Source of the DNA: Cellulosilyticum ruminicola JCM 14822
GTDB lineage: Bacteria; Bacillota; Clostridia; Lachnospirales; Cellulosilyticaceae
Direction: 5' to 3'
Assembly (NCBI RefSeq): GCF_001311925.1
Contig: NZ_BBCG01000007.1
Location: 45,757-109,756 of the forward strand
DNA: 64,000 nucleotides
Shown here: piece after piece, positions 47,919-57,380 of the stretch
Layout of the letters: each line of letters begins with the position of its first letter
How positions within the stretch are numbered: position 1 is the stretch's first letter
Notes under the pieces: generated by a model
Database searches by the model: none
Seen by the model: only the letters and a program-made list of their open reading frames with translations
Told to the model about the DNA's origin: nothing
Position numbers and translations under genes: made by a program

Positions 47919-49250
47919 TTAGTTTTCTAAATACATACCTTCTATATTTTGACCTAATTTAATAATCTTATGATTCTCAATATCTTTACAAACATTTCTT
48001 GTATCATAAATAAGCGTTGCTTTTTCTACCAACCAATTATAATCTATATTACTATGATCACTTAAAAGCACGACGATATCAAATTGTTTAATCGTCTCTT
48101 CATTAAATACAATGCCTTTTATAACTTTATCCTTATAGTTAAAACTTTCAATATATGGATCATAATATTCTACTGAGGCGCCTTGTTTCTTTAATAACTC
48201 ATAAACTTCTAAACTAGGTGATTCCCTTAAATCACTAATATCTTTTTTATAGCTCATGCCTAATAATAATATTTTATTTTTTCTAATACTCTTACCTTGT
48301 TGGCATAATATCTTACCAATCTGATGTACCACATAATAAGGCATATTGCTATTAATATCTGACGCTGTTTCTATAAAACGGTTAAAATAATTATATTTCT
48401 TAGCTTCCCAGGATAAATAGAGCGGATCAAGTGGAATACAGTGTCCACCTACACCTGGACCTGGATAAAATGGCATAAATCCAAAAGGCTTACTAGATGC
48501 ACCTTTAATAACCTCCCATATATCTATTCCCATTCTTTCACACATCATAGTCATTTCATTAACAAGTGCAATATTAACACAGCGGAATGTATTTTCTAAA
48601 ACTTTAGTCATCTCAGCAACTCTCGTTGTTTTAACCCCCACAACCTTTGGTAAGAAAGATTCATATAATGTTTGACCTATTTGTAGACACTTTTGGGTGC
48701 TTCCACCTATAACTTTAGGTGTATTTTCTACTGAGAATTTTTTATTCCCTGGGTCTACACGTTCTGGTGAATAGCATACATAGAAATCTTCTCCAACCTT
48801 CCATCCCTTTTCTTTTTCTACATAACCTTCAATAAGTTCTTCAGTTGTTCCTGGATATGTTGTACTTTCTAATGAGATTAATATTTGTTTTGTTAAATAT
48901 GGCAAGACACCTTTCATAGCCTTAATAATATATGATAAATCAGGTTCTTTTGCCTTATTAAGAGGTGTAGGTACGCATATGATAATAGCTTGAACATTAC
49001 TAATTAAGCTATATTCTGTAGAAGCATTAAATAAGTCATTTTTTAAACTTTCTTGTAAACATTCATCTTTTACGTCAATTATGTTAGAATGTCCGTTATT
49101 AATACTTTCAACCCTTTGTGCATTACAATCAATTCCTTGTACATAATATCCTGCTTTAGTCAGGGCCATACTCAATGGCAAACCTACATAGCCTAGTCCT
49201 ATAACGGCTATTTTTATCTGCCTATTTTTTATTGCATCTATAAAATCCAT
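47919..49250 (-). CDS. Nucleotide-sugar dehydrogenase (UDP-GlcNAc/ManNAc 6-dehydrogenase type)
   Basis: 443 aa from ATG 49250. NAD fold AVIGLGYVGLPLSMAL (about 13-28), SLESTTYPGTTEE, catalytic Cys in GPGVGGHCIPLDP (about 255-267) and LGMSYKKDISDLRESPS. The length and GGHCIP context fit the UDP-N-acetylhexosamine dehydrogenases (WbpA/WecC) better than UDP-glucose dehydrogenase. Gives a uronic-acid nucleotide sugar to the glycan pathway. Confidence 0.85.
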   Translation of the reverse strand: MDFIDAIKNRQIKIAVIGLGYVGLPLSMALTKAGYYVQGIDCNAQRVESINNGHSNIIDVKDECLQESLKNDLFNASTEYSLISNVQAIIICVPTPLNKAKEPDLSYIIKAMKGVLPYLTKQILISLESTTYPGTTEELIEGYVEKEKGWKVGEDFYVCYSPERVDPGNKKFSVENTPKVIGGSTQKCLQIGQTLYESFLPKVVGVKTTRVAEMTKVLENTFRCVNIALVNEMTMMCERMGIDIWEVIKGASSKPFGFMPFYPGPGVGGHCIPLDPLYLSWEAKKYNYFNRFIETASDINSNMPYYVVHQIGKILCQQGKSIRKNKILLLGMSYKKDISDLRESPSLEVYELLKKQGASVEYYDPYIESFNYKDKVIKGIVFNEETIKQFDIVVLLSDHSNIDYNWLVEKATLIYDTRNVCKDIENHKIIKLGQNIEGMYLEN

Positions 49251-49406
49251 TATTAAACCCCTTTCTACTTCCAAATGCTTATAACCCTCTTTATTAACTT
49301 TTTACAAATTTATCTATGTGTTTTGCTTCTATTATAAGATATGTATATTTTATACATTTTGTTACATTAGCCTTCTTTTTTCTCCTCTAGCTTAAGATAT
49401 TTAACA

Positions 49407-49448
49407 AAATCCCCATGAACATAGATTTGTCTATCTTCATAGGGATTT
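49407..49448 (-). terminator. Terminator of the CapE-CgeB-GT unit
   Basis: AAATCCC.ATGAA.ATAGA / TCTAT.TTCAT.GGGATTT stem ending in U4-rich DNA directly past the glycosyltransferase stop. Confidence 0.7.
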
Positions 49449-49450
49449 AA

Positions 49451-50173
49451 CTATTTAATCTGTTCTACAAAATAACAGGCTTCCTCATAACTCATAAATT
49501 GATTCCAGCAGCCTTTACACTTCTTCTCTAATGCATCTGATGTAATTTGCCATGTATGCTGCATAGCATCCTTATTTCTAAAACATAAATAATTATAATT
49601 AGAAGTACTATAGCATATTAATCCATGCTTTCTGCATTTATTAAAAAAGTCTGTGTCCGTCCCTGATTTAAGGTGTGCAAATTGTATTTTAGCAAAGATA
49701 TTTTTTTTAGCACCAATAGTGGCACCCGCTCCTCTTGTCACGCGCCTATTTTTTCCGGAAGTAGATAATATCATGAGCTTACCAGAAGCTTCTAAATAAT
49801 AAAATATGCTTTGCTTGCACACTACATCGCAATTTTCCATCTTAAATGCATTGTACATTTCATTTAAATATAGTGCCCCATAATAATCATCATCATCAAA
49901 CTTAGCAATATGATTGTACCTTGCTATTTCTACACCCATATTAAGACATTCGCCTAACGTTTTACTAGCTGGCATGTAATAAATATGAATATTTAATGTA
50001 TTAAAATGTGCTATCTGAGGAGCTGTAAACCACCTTCTGTCATCATTAATAATTAAAATAAGCTCTTTACTTATAAATCTTTGTCTTAAAAAATTAGAAA
50101 CGATTTGAGGTACATATGCTTCACGTATAGTGGGAGTAATAATTGAAATACCCTCCTCCCAAGTTATAGCCAT
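49451..50173 (-). CDS. Family 2 glycosyltransferase
   Basis: 240 aa. GT-A core ISIITPTIREAYVPQIV, then the metal-binding run AKFDDDDYYG (about 91-100) and a GAGATIG motif. Strongly alike in layout to genes at 54371 and 56430 (FDDDDYYS, GAGATIS; all end with SYEEAC-type tails), so the three arose by duplication. No membrane helix. Acceptor and donor unknown. Confidence 0.8.
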   Translation of the reverse strand: MAITWEEGISIITPTIREAYVPQIVSNFLRQRFISKELILIINDDRRWFTAPQIAHFNTLNIHIYYMPASKTLGECLNMGVEIARYNHIAKFDDDDYYGALYLNEMYNAFKMENCDVVCKQSIFYYLEASGKLMILSTSGKNRRVTRGAGATIGAKKNIFAKIQFAHLKSGTDTDFFNKCRKHGLICYSTSNYNYLCFRNKDAMQHTWQITSDALEKKCKGCWNQFMSYEEACYFVEQIK

Positions 50174-50397
50174 AGCTTCTCCTCCTCTGATATACTCCTT
50201 AACTTTTCCTAATATCCGCTCTTTGGTATATTTTATTTTTCTCTTCTTAACGCTCCCTCCCTTTACATAGTAGCATCATAAAGCTACTTCATTATATGGC
50301 TACTTGTGTCTAAAAGTTGCTGCTTCATAAAAAAGTATCCCCATAGATTCCTAACAGAATATCTAAAGGTATATCTCTTTATAGTACTTTAATTTTC

Positions 50398-51378
50398 TCA
50401 CAAAACTCCAATTTCACCTAACATACCTTGTAGCCTATGTTTATACGTATACTGAGTCATTACTTTTTTATAACCATTCTCTTTAATCTTGTTATATTCA
50501 TCTATGTGTTTTGTATAATACTCTATATAATATAAGGCTTCTTCAGTTGAATTTACAGCAATCAAATCTTTACCATTTTCAAACTCTTCATTTATACCCC
50601 CTGTATTATAAGTAAGAACAAATCCTTGAGAACCTAAAATATCGTATGTTCTCTTTGTAACATGATATTTTGAATTTTGTGTGGCTAGATTCATATAACA
50701 GCTACCATAAACATCTTTAAGCACAAAATAAGGACATATTCCATGATAACAATTTTCTGGTGTTTGATTCGTCCAATGACTATATAAGTCTTTCATCCCT
50801 GCACTGCCCCATAAATCCACCTTTATTCTATTTTTAATTAAACCACCATATAAAATATCTATAGATTGTCCCTTATAAAATCTTGTATCAGTCATTCTCC
50901 CTTTATAATCATTAGCAATATACGTAATCATTCCTTTATATTTCTCATTAGCTTTTACCTTATGAAATACTTCTGGATTGATGCCATATCGCATAATCCC
51001 TCCACTAAACCCCTTAGTCTCATAAAACGCTAATGCTTCTTTACAAACTGTAAATATCTTATCTGGATAGGTCTTTGAAATCAGCATATATTGATGTACT
51101 TTTGCATTTAACCATCCATCCGTATCCCAATGAATATATTGATATGTTACATTCCCTGAACGTTTACCTAAATATTCCATAATTTCTGGTCTTCTTATAC
51201 CATACAAGGGTGAACCAAAAGTCATAATTAAATCTGGCTTATATTCTTGAATTTCTTTATCTAAACTTTCTTTCATTCTGTGATTTTGACTTATCCTTAC
51301 ATTACATCCTATCTGTTTATATCCCCATTGTAAATCATAAACAAACGTATTTTGATCACCTAATAATAAAACTTTCAT
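50398..51378 (-). CDS. CgeB-like glycosyltransferase
   Basis: 326 aa. GT-B style N-part (KVLLLGDQNTFVYDLQWGYK, LIMTFGSPLYG) and C-part DILGSQGFVLTYNTGGINEEF followed by helix YKHRL at the end, the pattern of CgeB family proteins. B. subtilis CgeB is made late in the mother cell and affects the spore outer layers. That link is a family inference. Start at ATG 51378. Confidence 0.7.
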   Translation of the reverse strand: MKVLLLGDQNTFVYDLQWGYKQIGCNVRISQNHRMKESLDKEIQEYKPDLIMTFGSPLYGIRRPEIMEYLGKRSGNVTYQYIHWDTDGWLNAKVHQYMLISKTYPDKIFTVCKEALAFYETKGFSGGIMRYGINPEVFHKVKANEKYKGMITYIANDYKGRMTDTRFYKGQSIDILYGGLIKNRIKVDLWGSAGMKDLYSHWTNQTPENCYHGICPYFVLKDVYGSCYMNLATQNSKYHVTKRTYDILGSQGFVLTYNTGGINEEFENGKDLIAVNSTEEALYYIEYYTKHIDEYNKIKENGYKKVMTQYTYKHRLQGMLGEIGVL

Positions 51379-51405
51379 ATTCTCTCTCACTAACCTTATT
51401 GATTT

Positions 51406-52398
51406 TTATTTTAAATATTTTCCTTTTTTTAACAAAAGTGTAATATCTGATTTTTCTAAAATAAAATCTGCTGATGTATATCTTATAAAATCCACTTTTT
51501 TTAATCCTAATGGTGTGTAATGTTCTTTAAGTCCAGGTATGTCTATCGTTGGCATAATCACATAATAGGTTTCATCATACATATAAGTATGACCTGATTC
51601 ATGTTCAGAAACTAAGACCTCATCCAGTTTTTCACCTGGCCTTATACCTATATTTTCAACAACAATATTTTTTTCACCACTATCTTCTATTAATACTTCT
51701 GCCACATCCTTAATGCGATAAGCCGGCATACGCATAACAAAGATTTCTCCACCTACACTTGCTTGAACAGCTTTAAATAATAAACTAATCGCTTCTGGTA
51801 ATGTAATAAAATATCTTGTCATCTTAGGATCAGTAATTGTTACTTTCTTTAATTCTTTAATTTGATTAATAAAAAATGGTACTACACTTCCGTTTGATCC
51901 TAGTACGTTCCCTGCCCTTATACAAACAAATTTAGTATTCTTAGAAATTAAATTAGCTTGAATAATAAGTCTTTCTCCTACAGCTTTAGTCATACCATAT
52001 AAATTAAGTGCATCTACTGCCTTGTCTGTAGATACATCGATTACTTTTTTTACCTTATTTTTGATACATGCTTTTATTAAATTTTGTGTTCCTACAATAT
52101 TCGTCTTAACAGCTTCATTAGGTTGCAATTCACATATAGGTACATGTTTTAATGCTGCGAGATGAAACACATAGTCTACACCTTCTGTTGCTGCTGTAAT
52201 AGCCTCTAAATCTCTAATATCACCTATAACAAATTTTAAACGAGAATCTCTAAATTCTCTCTCCATCTTTACTTGTGATAATTCTCCTCGACTAAAAATA
52301 CGTATTTCTTTAGGTGATTCTTTTAAGAGTTGTCTTACAAGTTCATGTCCCCAAGAACCTGTTCCTCCTGTCACAAACACAACTTGATCTTTATACAT
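51406..52398 (-). CDS. UDP-GlcNAc 4,6-dehydratase, C5-inverting (CapE/FnlA type)
   Basis: 330 aa from ATG 52398 (GGAAGGGAA upstream). VFVTGGTGSWGHELVRQLL (NAD), VSTDKAVDALNLYGMTKAVGE with the catalytic Tyr/Lys replaced in the CapE style, and RPGEKLDEVLVSEHE. First enzyme of UDP-FucNAc synthesis; CapF and CapG are at 44700-46938, on the same strand but separated by other genes and IS982 relic. Confidence 0.87.
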   Translation of the reverse strand: MYKDQVVFVTGGTGSWGHELVRQLLKESPKEIRIFSRGELSQVKMEREFRDSRLKFVIGDIRDLEAITAATEGVDYVFHLAALKHVPICELQPNEAVKTNIVGTQNLIKACIKNKVKKVIDVSTDKAVDALNLYGMTKAVGERLIIQANLISKNTKFVCIRAGNVLGSNGSVVPFFINQIKELKKVTITDPKMTRYFITLPEAISLLFKAVQASVGGEIFVMRMPAYRIKDVAEVLIEDSGEKNIVVENIGIRPGEKLDEVLVSEHESGHTYMYDETYYVIMPTIDIPGLKEHYTPLGLKKVDFIRYTSADFILEKSDITLLLKKGKYLK

Positions 52399-52500
52399 CG
52401 CGTTCCCTTCCTTCAGCAAATTAATACGTTTTTTACCAACTTACTACATTATATGTTGATTTCTCCTTTTTGCTACTGCGTATATATCTGATATAAATAA

Positions 52501-52543
52501 AGATAAAAAAGCAGATAAGCTAAGCTTATCTGCTTTTTTATCT
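52501..52543 (-). terminator. Terminator with a 21-bp perfect stem
   Basis: AGATAAAAAAGCAGATAAGCT and its exact complement around a single base; T-runs on both sides. It closes the unit ending at 52548. Confidence 0.9.
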
Positions 52544-52547
52544 TTAT

Positions 52548-53609
52548 TTATATTAAATTTTTAATATATCGTGCAGCTATACTGGCACCATTGACTCTAA
52601 TAAGTGTCTTAGCGTTTATTTGAAGTATTCTTTGATTACTTACAATATAATCTAGTTTTTCTTTAATGCTTTCAGGTGTCACATCTATCAGTACAGTTCC
52701 AGCTCTTGCATCTTCTACTTTTTGTACTCTAGCGACCTGATCATCTCTACCTGTTTGAGTATTTGGCACAAAAATAGTGGGCACTCCAAAAAATACAAGT
52801 TCATGCACCGTATTATAACCCGCAGCAGATATGGCTCCATCTAGTCCCTTAAAATATTTTGCATTTGGAAAGCTCCTTATCACTTTAACCCTTGGATGCC
52901 TTATATCTATTGATTTTCCTATAATATATTCTCCTAATAAAACATGATATTTAGGATTCTCTACAATCTTATCCACTATCATTTGCAACGTAGTCTCTAT
53001 ATCATTTATAAGTCCTGCACCTAATTGCACATAAAAGAGTTTTTCATCCATCTTAATACCTAATTCTTCTCTTACTGTTTCTCTGTCAAGAGCCTCCTGT
53101 TGGTCTAATAACATAATAGGATTGGTATACACCTTGCCAGGTCCCCTAGAAACATTAATCTCATTAATTTCCCGTGGTACAATAGTAAGGTCAAAAAACT
53201 TCTCCTTATCTGCTAGGCTATCAACATTTTGTTTATAGCATTCTCTTTTAATCCAAATAGTTTTATAATTACGTACCTTATTAATATTTGCCAAAAGTCC
53301 TGCATAGGGTATTGCCCCATCAAATACAATCGCTGCTGGCTTATGCATATTGATAATATCCTTAAGTTGCCTCTTTAAAAACTCATTCCATGCCCCACCA
53401 TTTAAACCGTTAGGCATTAAGTTTTTAGTAGGTACATAGTAAAACATAAAACCACTTTCGCGTAAAACTTCTATTGCTACTGAAGTGGTTAGAAAAACTA
53501 TTTCATACTCTTTATCAAGAGCTCGTAATCTCTTGGCTATTGCCAATCCCCTAGTTAAATGACCTAGTCCCGCACCATTTGTAACCATGAATAAGATTGT
53601 TTTCTTCAT
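52548..53609 (-). CDS. GT28/MurG-like glycosyltransferase
   Basis: 353 aa, GT-B fold. N-part TNGAGLGHLTRGLAIAKRLR (glycine-rich acceptor-side loop), C-part with SAAGYNTVHELVFFGVPTIFVPN (donor binding, as in MurG). Soluble or peripheral. 13 bp after the gene at 53622. Substrate unknown. Confidence 0.8.
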   Translation of the reverse strand: MKKTILFMVTNGAGLGHLTRGLAIAKRLRALDKEYEIVFLTTSVAIEVLRESGFMFYYVPTKNLMPNGLNGGAWNEFLKRQLKDIINMHKPAAIVFDGAIPYAGLLANINKVRNYKTIWIKRECYKQNVDSLADKEKFFDLTIVPREINEINVSRGPGKVYTNPIMLLDQQEALDRETVREELGIKMDEKLFYVQLGAGLINDIETTLQMIVDKIVENPKYHVLLGEYIIGKSIDIRHPRVKVIRSFPNAKYFKGLDGAISAAGYNTVHELVFFGVPTIFVPNTQTGRDDQVARVQKVEDARAGTVLIDVTPESIKEKLDYIVSNQRILQINAKTLIRVNGASIAARYIKNLI

Positions 53610-53621
53610 GCAGCCTCACCC

Positions 53622-54332
53622 CTAGTTAGACAATCTATCCTGCATTCCAAACTCCTTTAATATCCTTTCTTTATTTTCTCCCTCTATTAATGCTTTTTTG
53701 TTAACTAATCCTCTAAAATTAGATACATTCTTGCCATGTATTGTAACTAAATAATTTAAACCCTCTATAAGTTCATACTTCCACATTTTAATGACATTCC
53801 CATGTCCACCTGGCGTATTATAACGAAAACCATCTATATAATCCTGCACTTTATAAATAAAAGTATAAAATGGTGGTGAAGGTTGATAATATGTTGCTAA
53901 TCTGTCATCGGTGCCATCATACATATAGCCATTTTGAGTGATAATAACTTGCGTATCCTTTTTAGGCTTATAATCATATAATTTTTGAATAAAGTCCTTG
54001 TGATATAGATTATCTGAGTCTAACCTAATATGATATAAATAATCATAGTTATTAATATCTTTCATAACAGCCTTACTATTACTATAGGTTGTATCAAAAT
54101 GTATATTAGGAGGTAATGGCAGTCTTTTTGCCAAGCATTCATTTATAATAGGCATAGTGGTTTTATCACAACATAAATAAACTTCAAAGTTCTGATTTGT
54201 TTGGGCCTTCATACTCTTTAATGTATATTTTTCAAAAATACCTATACGCTCATCAATCCATTCCTTGGTTAATCTAGCTGGTGTATAATTTATTGTATTA
54301 AAAAGAATCCATACTACTATTTTTTTACACAT
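53622..54332 (-). CDS. Glycosyltransferase, putative rhamnosyl-transferase-like
   Basis: 236 aa. VVWILFNTINYTPARLTKEW, RIGIFEKYTLKSMKAQTNQN and HIRLDSDNLYHKDFI (metal-binding D-x-D) match a family annotated as putative rhamnosyltransferases. A fragment of a relative survives at 47739. Specificity not provable from the sequence. Confidence 0.6.
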   Translation of the reverse strand: MCKKIVVWILFNTINYTPARLTKEWIDERIGIFEKYTLKSMKAQTNQNFEVYLCCDKTTMPIINECLAKRLPLPPNIHFDTTYSNSKAVMKDINNYDYLYHIRLDSDNLYHKDFIQKLYDYKPKKDTQVIITQNGYMYDGTDDRLATYYQPSPPFYTFIYKVQDYIDGFRYNTPGGHGNVIKMWKYELIEGLNYLVTIHGKNVSNFRGLVNKKALIEGENKERILKEFGMQDRLSN

Positions 54333-54370
54333 GGCTAATCCTCCTATTTAAGTGCTTGCTTTTAGCTTCT

Positions 54371-55081
54371 TTACAAAGTATTTATAAGTCTGCAAGCCTC
54401 CTCATATTCTATTTGCTCTGCTACTATTTTATTCCTAGGATTTTTTAAGAAAAACTCAAAAGGTTTTTGATAAGTATGCACACTTATATCCGTACTTCTA
54501 ACTGCCATGAAATTATGACTAGATGTAGAATATATTTTATATCTTGCAGCCCTACATGCTTTCATTAAAACAGAATCACATCTGTCTATGCTCACATAAT
54601 TTATATTGTTAAAAATCTCTTTTTTGAAACAGGTTGTGGCTCCACCACCTTCTGCTCCATACCTATTTTCTTTGCCACTTCCTCTTTTCATCAATATCTT
54701 AATTTCTTTAAAATAAGTATAAAAACTTCCTTTATTAATAATATCGCAATGCTTGGTTTGAAAATTTTCATTGATTTCTTGTAAGTATTTCTCTCCATAG
54801 AAATCATCATCGTCAAATCTAGCTATATAATCTAACTTTGCTTTAGATACAGCTAGATTAAGACACTGGGCTAAATGCAGTCTAGCAGGTAAGCGATATA
54901 CGTGTATACTCGAATCTTTCGCTATATATTTGTCAAATATAGCAGTCTGCATATTATCATTATTAATAACAATGATTAATTCTTTATGCTTATATTCTTG
55001 TCTATAGTAATTCTCTATTAAATGTTCAATGCAATCTTGCTTTCTTGTAGGCGTAATAATAGATATTTTTATTTCTTGCAT
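54371..55081 (-). CDS. Family 2 glycosyltransferase
   Basis: 236 aa. ISIITPTRKQDCIEHLIENY, ARFDDDDFYGEKYL (about 91-104) and AEGGGATTCFKKEIF. Paralogue of 49451 and 56430. It starts the second transcription unit, upstream of 53622 and 52548. Confidence 0.8.
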   Translation of the reverse strand: MQEIKISIITPTRKQDCIEHLIENYYRQEYKHKELIIVINNDNMQTAIFDKYIAKDSSIHVYRLPARLHLAQCLNLAVSKAKLDYIARFDDDDFYGEKYLQEINENFQTKHCDIINKGSFYTYFKEIKILMKRGSGKENRYGAEGGGATTCFKKEIFNNINYVSIDRCDSVLMKACRAARYKIYSTSSHNFMAVRSTDISVHTYQKPFEFFLKNPRNKIVAEQIEYEEACRLINTL

Positions 55082-55233
55082 ATCACTTTACCTCTCCCAT
55101 TTTTTATACTATATCCATAATATAAATCACATTTAAGTTCCTTCTATTACTTTTGTTTCATATACTAATCAACTATTTCTATTACTACTATAATAGAAAG
55201 CACTTTAATGTATTCTTTATTTTGCATATATAT

Positions 55234-55279
55234 TAAAGGCATTGCTTTTCAATACGTTACCGCAATGCCTTTGTTTTTA
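55234..55279 (-). terminator. Terminator of the first GT unit
   Basis: AAAGGCATTGC / GCAATGCCTTT stem beyond the stop at 55291. Confidence 0.85.
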
Positions 55280-55290
55280 TTTATTCACTT

Positions 55291-56369
55291 TTACTTCTTC
55301 ATCTTCATTTTTGCTAAAAGATAACGATTACTTAACATCTTCTCATCATTAGGTTTGATTTGAGCTACCTTTTCATTATAATAAACAGCTTTCTCTATAT
55401 CGCCTAATTTATAATAACAAATTACAATCTCCATATAAGGCACATAATCCCAATACATTGGTTTAATCATACCAATTGACTCTTCTGGCTTAATTGTATA
55501 AGGTGCTAAACTATACCAAGCAATTGCCTTCTCAAACTCATTTCTTACCTTATAATAATGCCCTATCTTACAACAAATCTCTGCTCTTGGTACATCTATC
55601 TCAAAATATTGTAGCAATGCCTTAAGGCAATTTTCATTATCCCTTTTTATTGCATAGCAATCAGATAACTCAATACATGCATTCAAATAATTAGATCTTA
55701 ATGCACCACGGTATTTAAAAACATTTTATAATACACCATAGCCTTATCAATCTGCCCATTTGCAAATAATTCTCTTGCATAGTAAAAAGCTTCCTTATCT
55801 GAAATCTTATTTCCCTTTGCTAAATAGCTTTCAAAAATTTTTAGATTCCGATCTCCTGCACTATGCATTTTCATATGAACTATAGGAATATCTATCTTCA
55901 CGAGTTTTCCTGAACTTATAATATATTCATGTACGATTCCTTCCCACTTAAATCCCTTTTCTCTTTTAATAATTCGTTCTCTCCAAAAGATAGAATCAAT
56001 TTCATTATTTTTACTATCTTTAATCATATAATATGGCATATAAACTACATCCACTTCTGGTTCTAAAACTTGCTTTAATTTCAATAAATCTCCTTGAGCC
56101 TTTTGAGTTAAAACATCGTCCGCATCTAACCATATAATATAGTCCTTAGTAGCCTTAGAAAAAGAGAAGTTTCTAGCTTCTGCAAAATTATCTGTCCATA
56201 CAAAATCATAAACTTGACTTGTATATCCCTTAGCGATTTCTTTACTCTTATCCGTAGATCCTGTATCTACTATAATTATTTCATCCACAATTTCCTTGAC
56301 GCACTCTAAACATCTTGCTAATACTCCTTCTTCATTTTTAACAATCATACATAGACTTATGCTAATCAT
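55291..56369 (-). CDS. Family 2 glycosyltransferase with TPR tail (SunS-like), frame break
   Basis: GT-A half: SLCMIVKNEEGVLARCLECV, VDTGSTDKSKEIA, IIWLDADDVL (D-x-D) and WEGIVHEYI, the SunS/GT2-TPR family. One missing T near 55718 ends this frame; restoring it continues KYRGALRSNYLNACIELSD with TPR helices to 55291 (about 359 aa). SunS glycosylates a secreted peptide cysteine; relatives glycosylate proteins, so a protein acceptor is plausible. Break may be an error. Confidence 0.8.
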
Positions 56370-56429
56370 ATTAAACTCCCATTTCTACTGCTACTGTATA
56401 CTATGATGCTTTTATGCTAATTATACCTT

Positions 56430-57212
56430 TCATTTATACCTATAATAAGTCACTTCTTTGCATGCTTCTTCTAGACTTATATGCCTAATACCATATTCTT
56501 TATCTGCTCGTGATTCTAAAGCTTCCTCTGAAATCTGCCATGTATGTTCTAATACATTTTCTTTCCTTATACATAAAAAGTTATAACTTGTTGTACTATA
56601 TACCTCTAATCCAATACTCTTATTCCTATTAAACAAATCTAAATCTACACCTTTATTTAAATTCCCATATTGTATTTGATTAAAAGCTTCCCTTGTCATG
56701 CTAATAGTAGCACCTGCTCCATTCTTAGCAGGCTTACCTTCTTTTAATAATGAAGGTATTACAATTAATTCTCTATAACCCTTTAAATAATAAAATATCT
56801 TAGATTTACATACAATATCACAACCTGTTCGTTTAAAAGTATCATATACTTCTTTTAAATAGTGCATACTATAATAATCATCATCGTCGAATTTAGTAAT
56901 ATACCTATAATAAGTCCGCTCATATCCATAGTTTAAACAAATTCCCAAATTTATAAATTCAGGTAATTGATAAATTCTAATATCTACTCTTTCTCTATAC
57001 TTTTCTTTAATATTCTTTTTAGTAATACAATCATTATTTAAAATAATAACTAATTCTTTTAAGCCAAAAAATTGACGGTCATAATTTGCTACAATATTAG
57101 GGATGTATTGTTCTCTCTTTGTAACAGCCACTACAGATATACCTTCCCCTTTTGTAGCATATAAGAATTGATTTTGTTTCTCTAACATCCCATCCATTTC
57201 TAATCTCTCCAT
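56430..57212 (-). CDS. Family 2 glycosyltransferase
   Basis: 260 aa. ISVVAVTKREQYIPNIVANY, TKFDDDDYYSMHYL and GAGATISMTREAF. The gene next to the divergent repeat protein and first in the cluster. Three FDDDD paralogues suggest successive additions to one glycan. Confidence 0.8.
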   Translation of the reverse strand: MERLEMDGMLEKQNQFLYATKGEGISVVAVTKREQYIPNIVANYDRQFFGLKELVIILNNDCITKKNIKEKYRERVDIRIYQLPEFINLGICLNYGYERTYYRYITKFDDDDYYSMHYLKEVYDTFKRTGCDIVCKSKIFYYLKGYRELIVIPSLLKEGKPAKNGAGATISMTREAFNQIQYGNLNKGVDLDLFNRNKSIGLEVYSTTSYNFLCIRKENVLEHTWQISEEALESRADKEYGIRHISLEEACKEVTYYRYK

Positions 57213-57245
57213 AGCTTAAAAATTTATTTTACCCCTAATATAATA

Positions 57246-57274
57246 ATATTAATGTACCATATTTCATGTGTCAC
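57246..57274 (-). promoter_or_regulatory. Putative promoter of the glycosyltransferase unit
   Basis: Minus strand GTGACA (57269-57274), 17-bp spacer, TAATAT (57246-57251), 33 bp before ATG 57212. Confidence 0.35.
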
Positions 57275-57329
57275 TTTTTAAAGAGCTTGAACTTTTTTTA
57301 CATTTAATTCCCATTTTTTTACCTTCTTG

Positions 57330-57338
57330 CATATAGTA
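57330..57338 (+). promoter_or_regulatory. Possible sigma-E/K-type -10 element
   Basis: CATATAGTA fits CATA-N3-TA, the -10 of mother-cell sigma factors, 42 bp before ATG 57381. No convincing -35 seen. A sigma-A -10 (TATAGT) reading is equally possible. Confidence 0.3.
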
Positions 57339-57380
57339 TAGTAGCTATTTATTAATCTATCTTATTAGGAGGTTTTTTAC

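Noticed and set aside
55082..55230. Sigma-K promoter (GATATAGTA) before the GT at 54371
   Set aside because: The first base deviates from CATA and no -35 is at the right distance.
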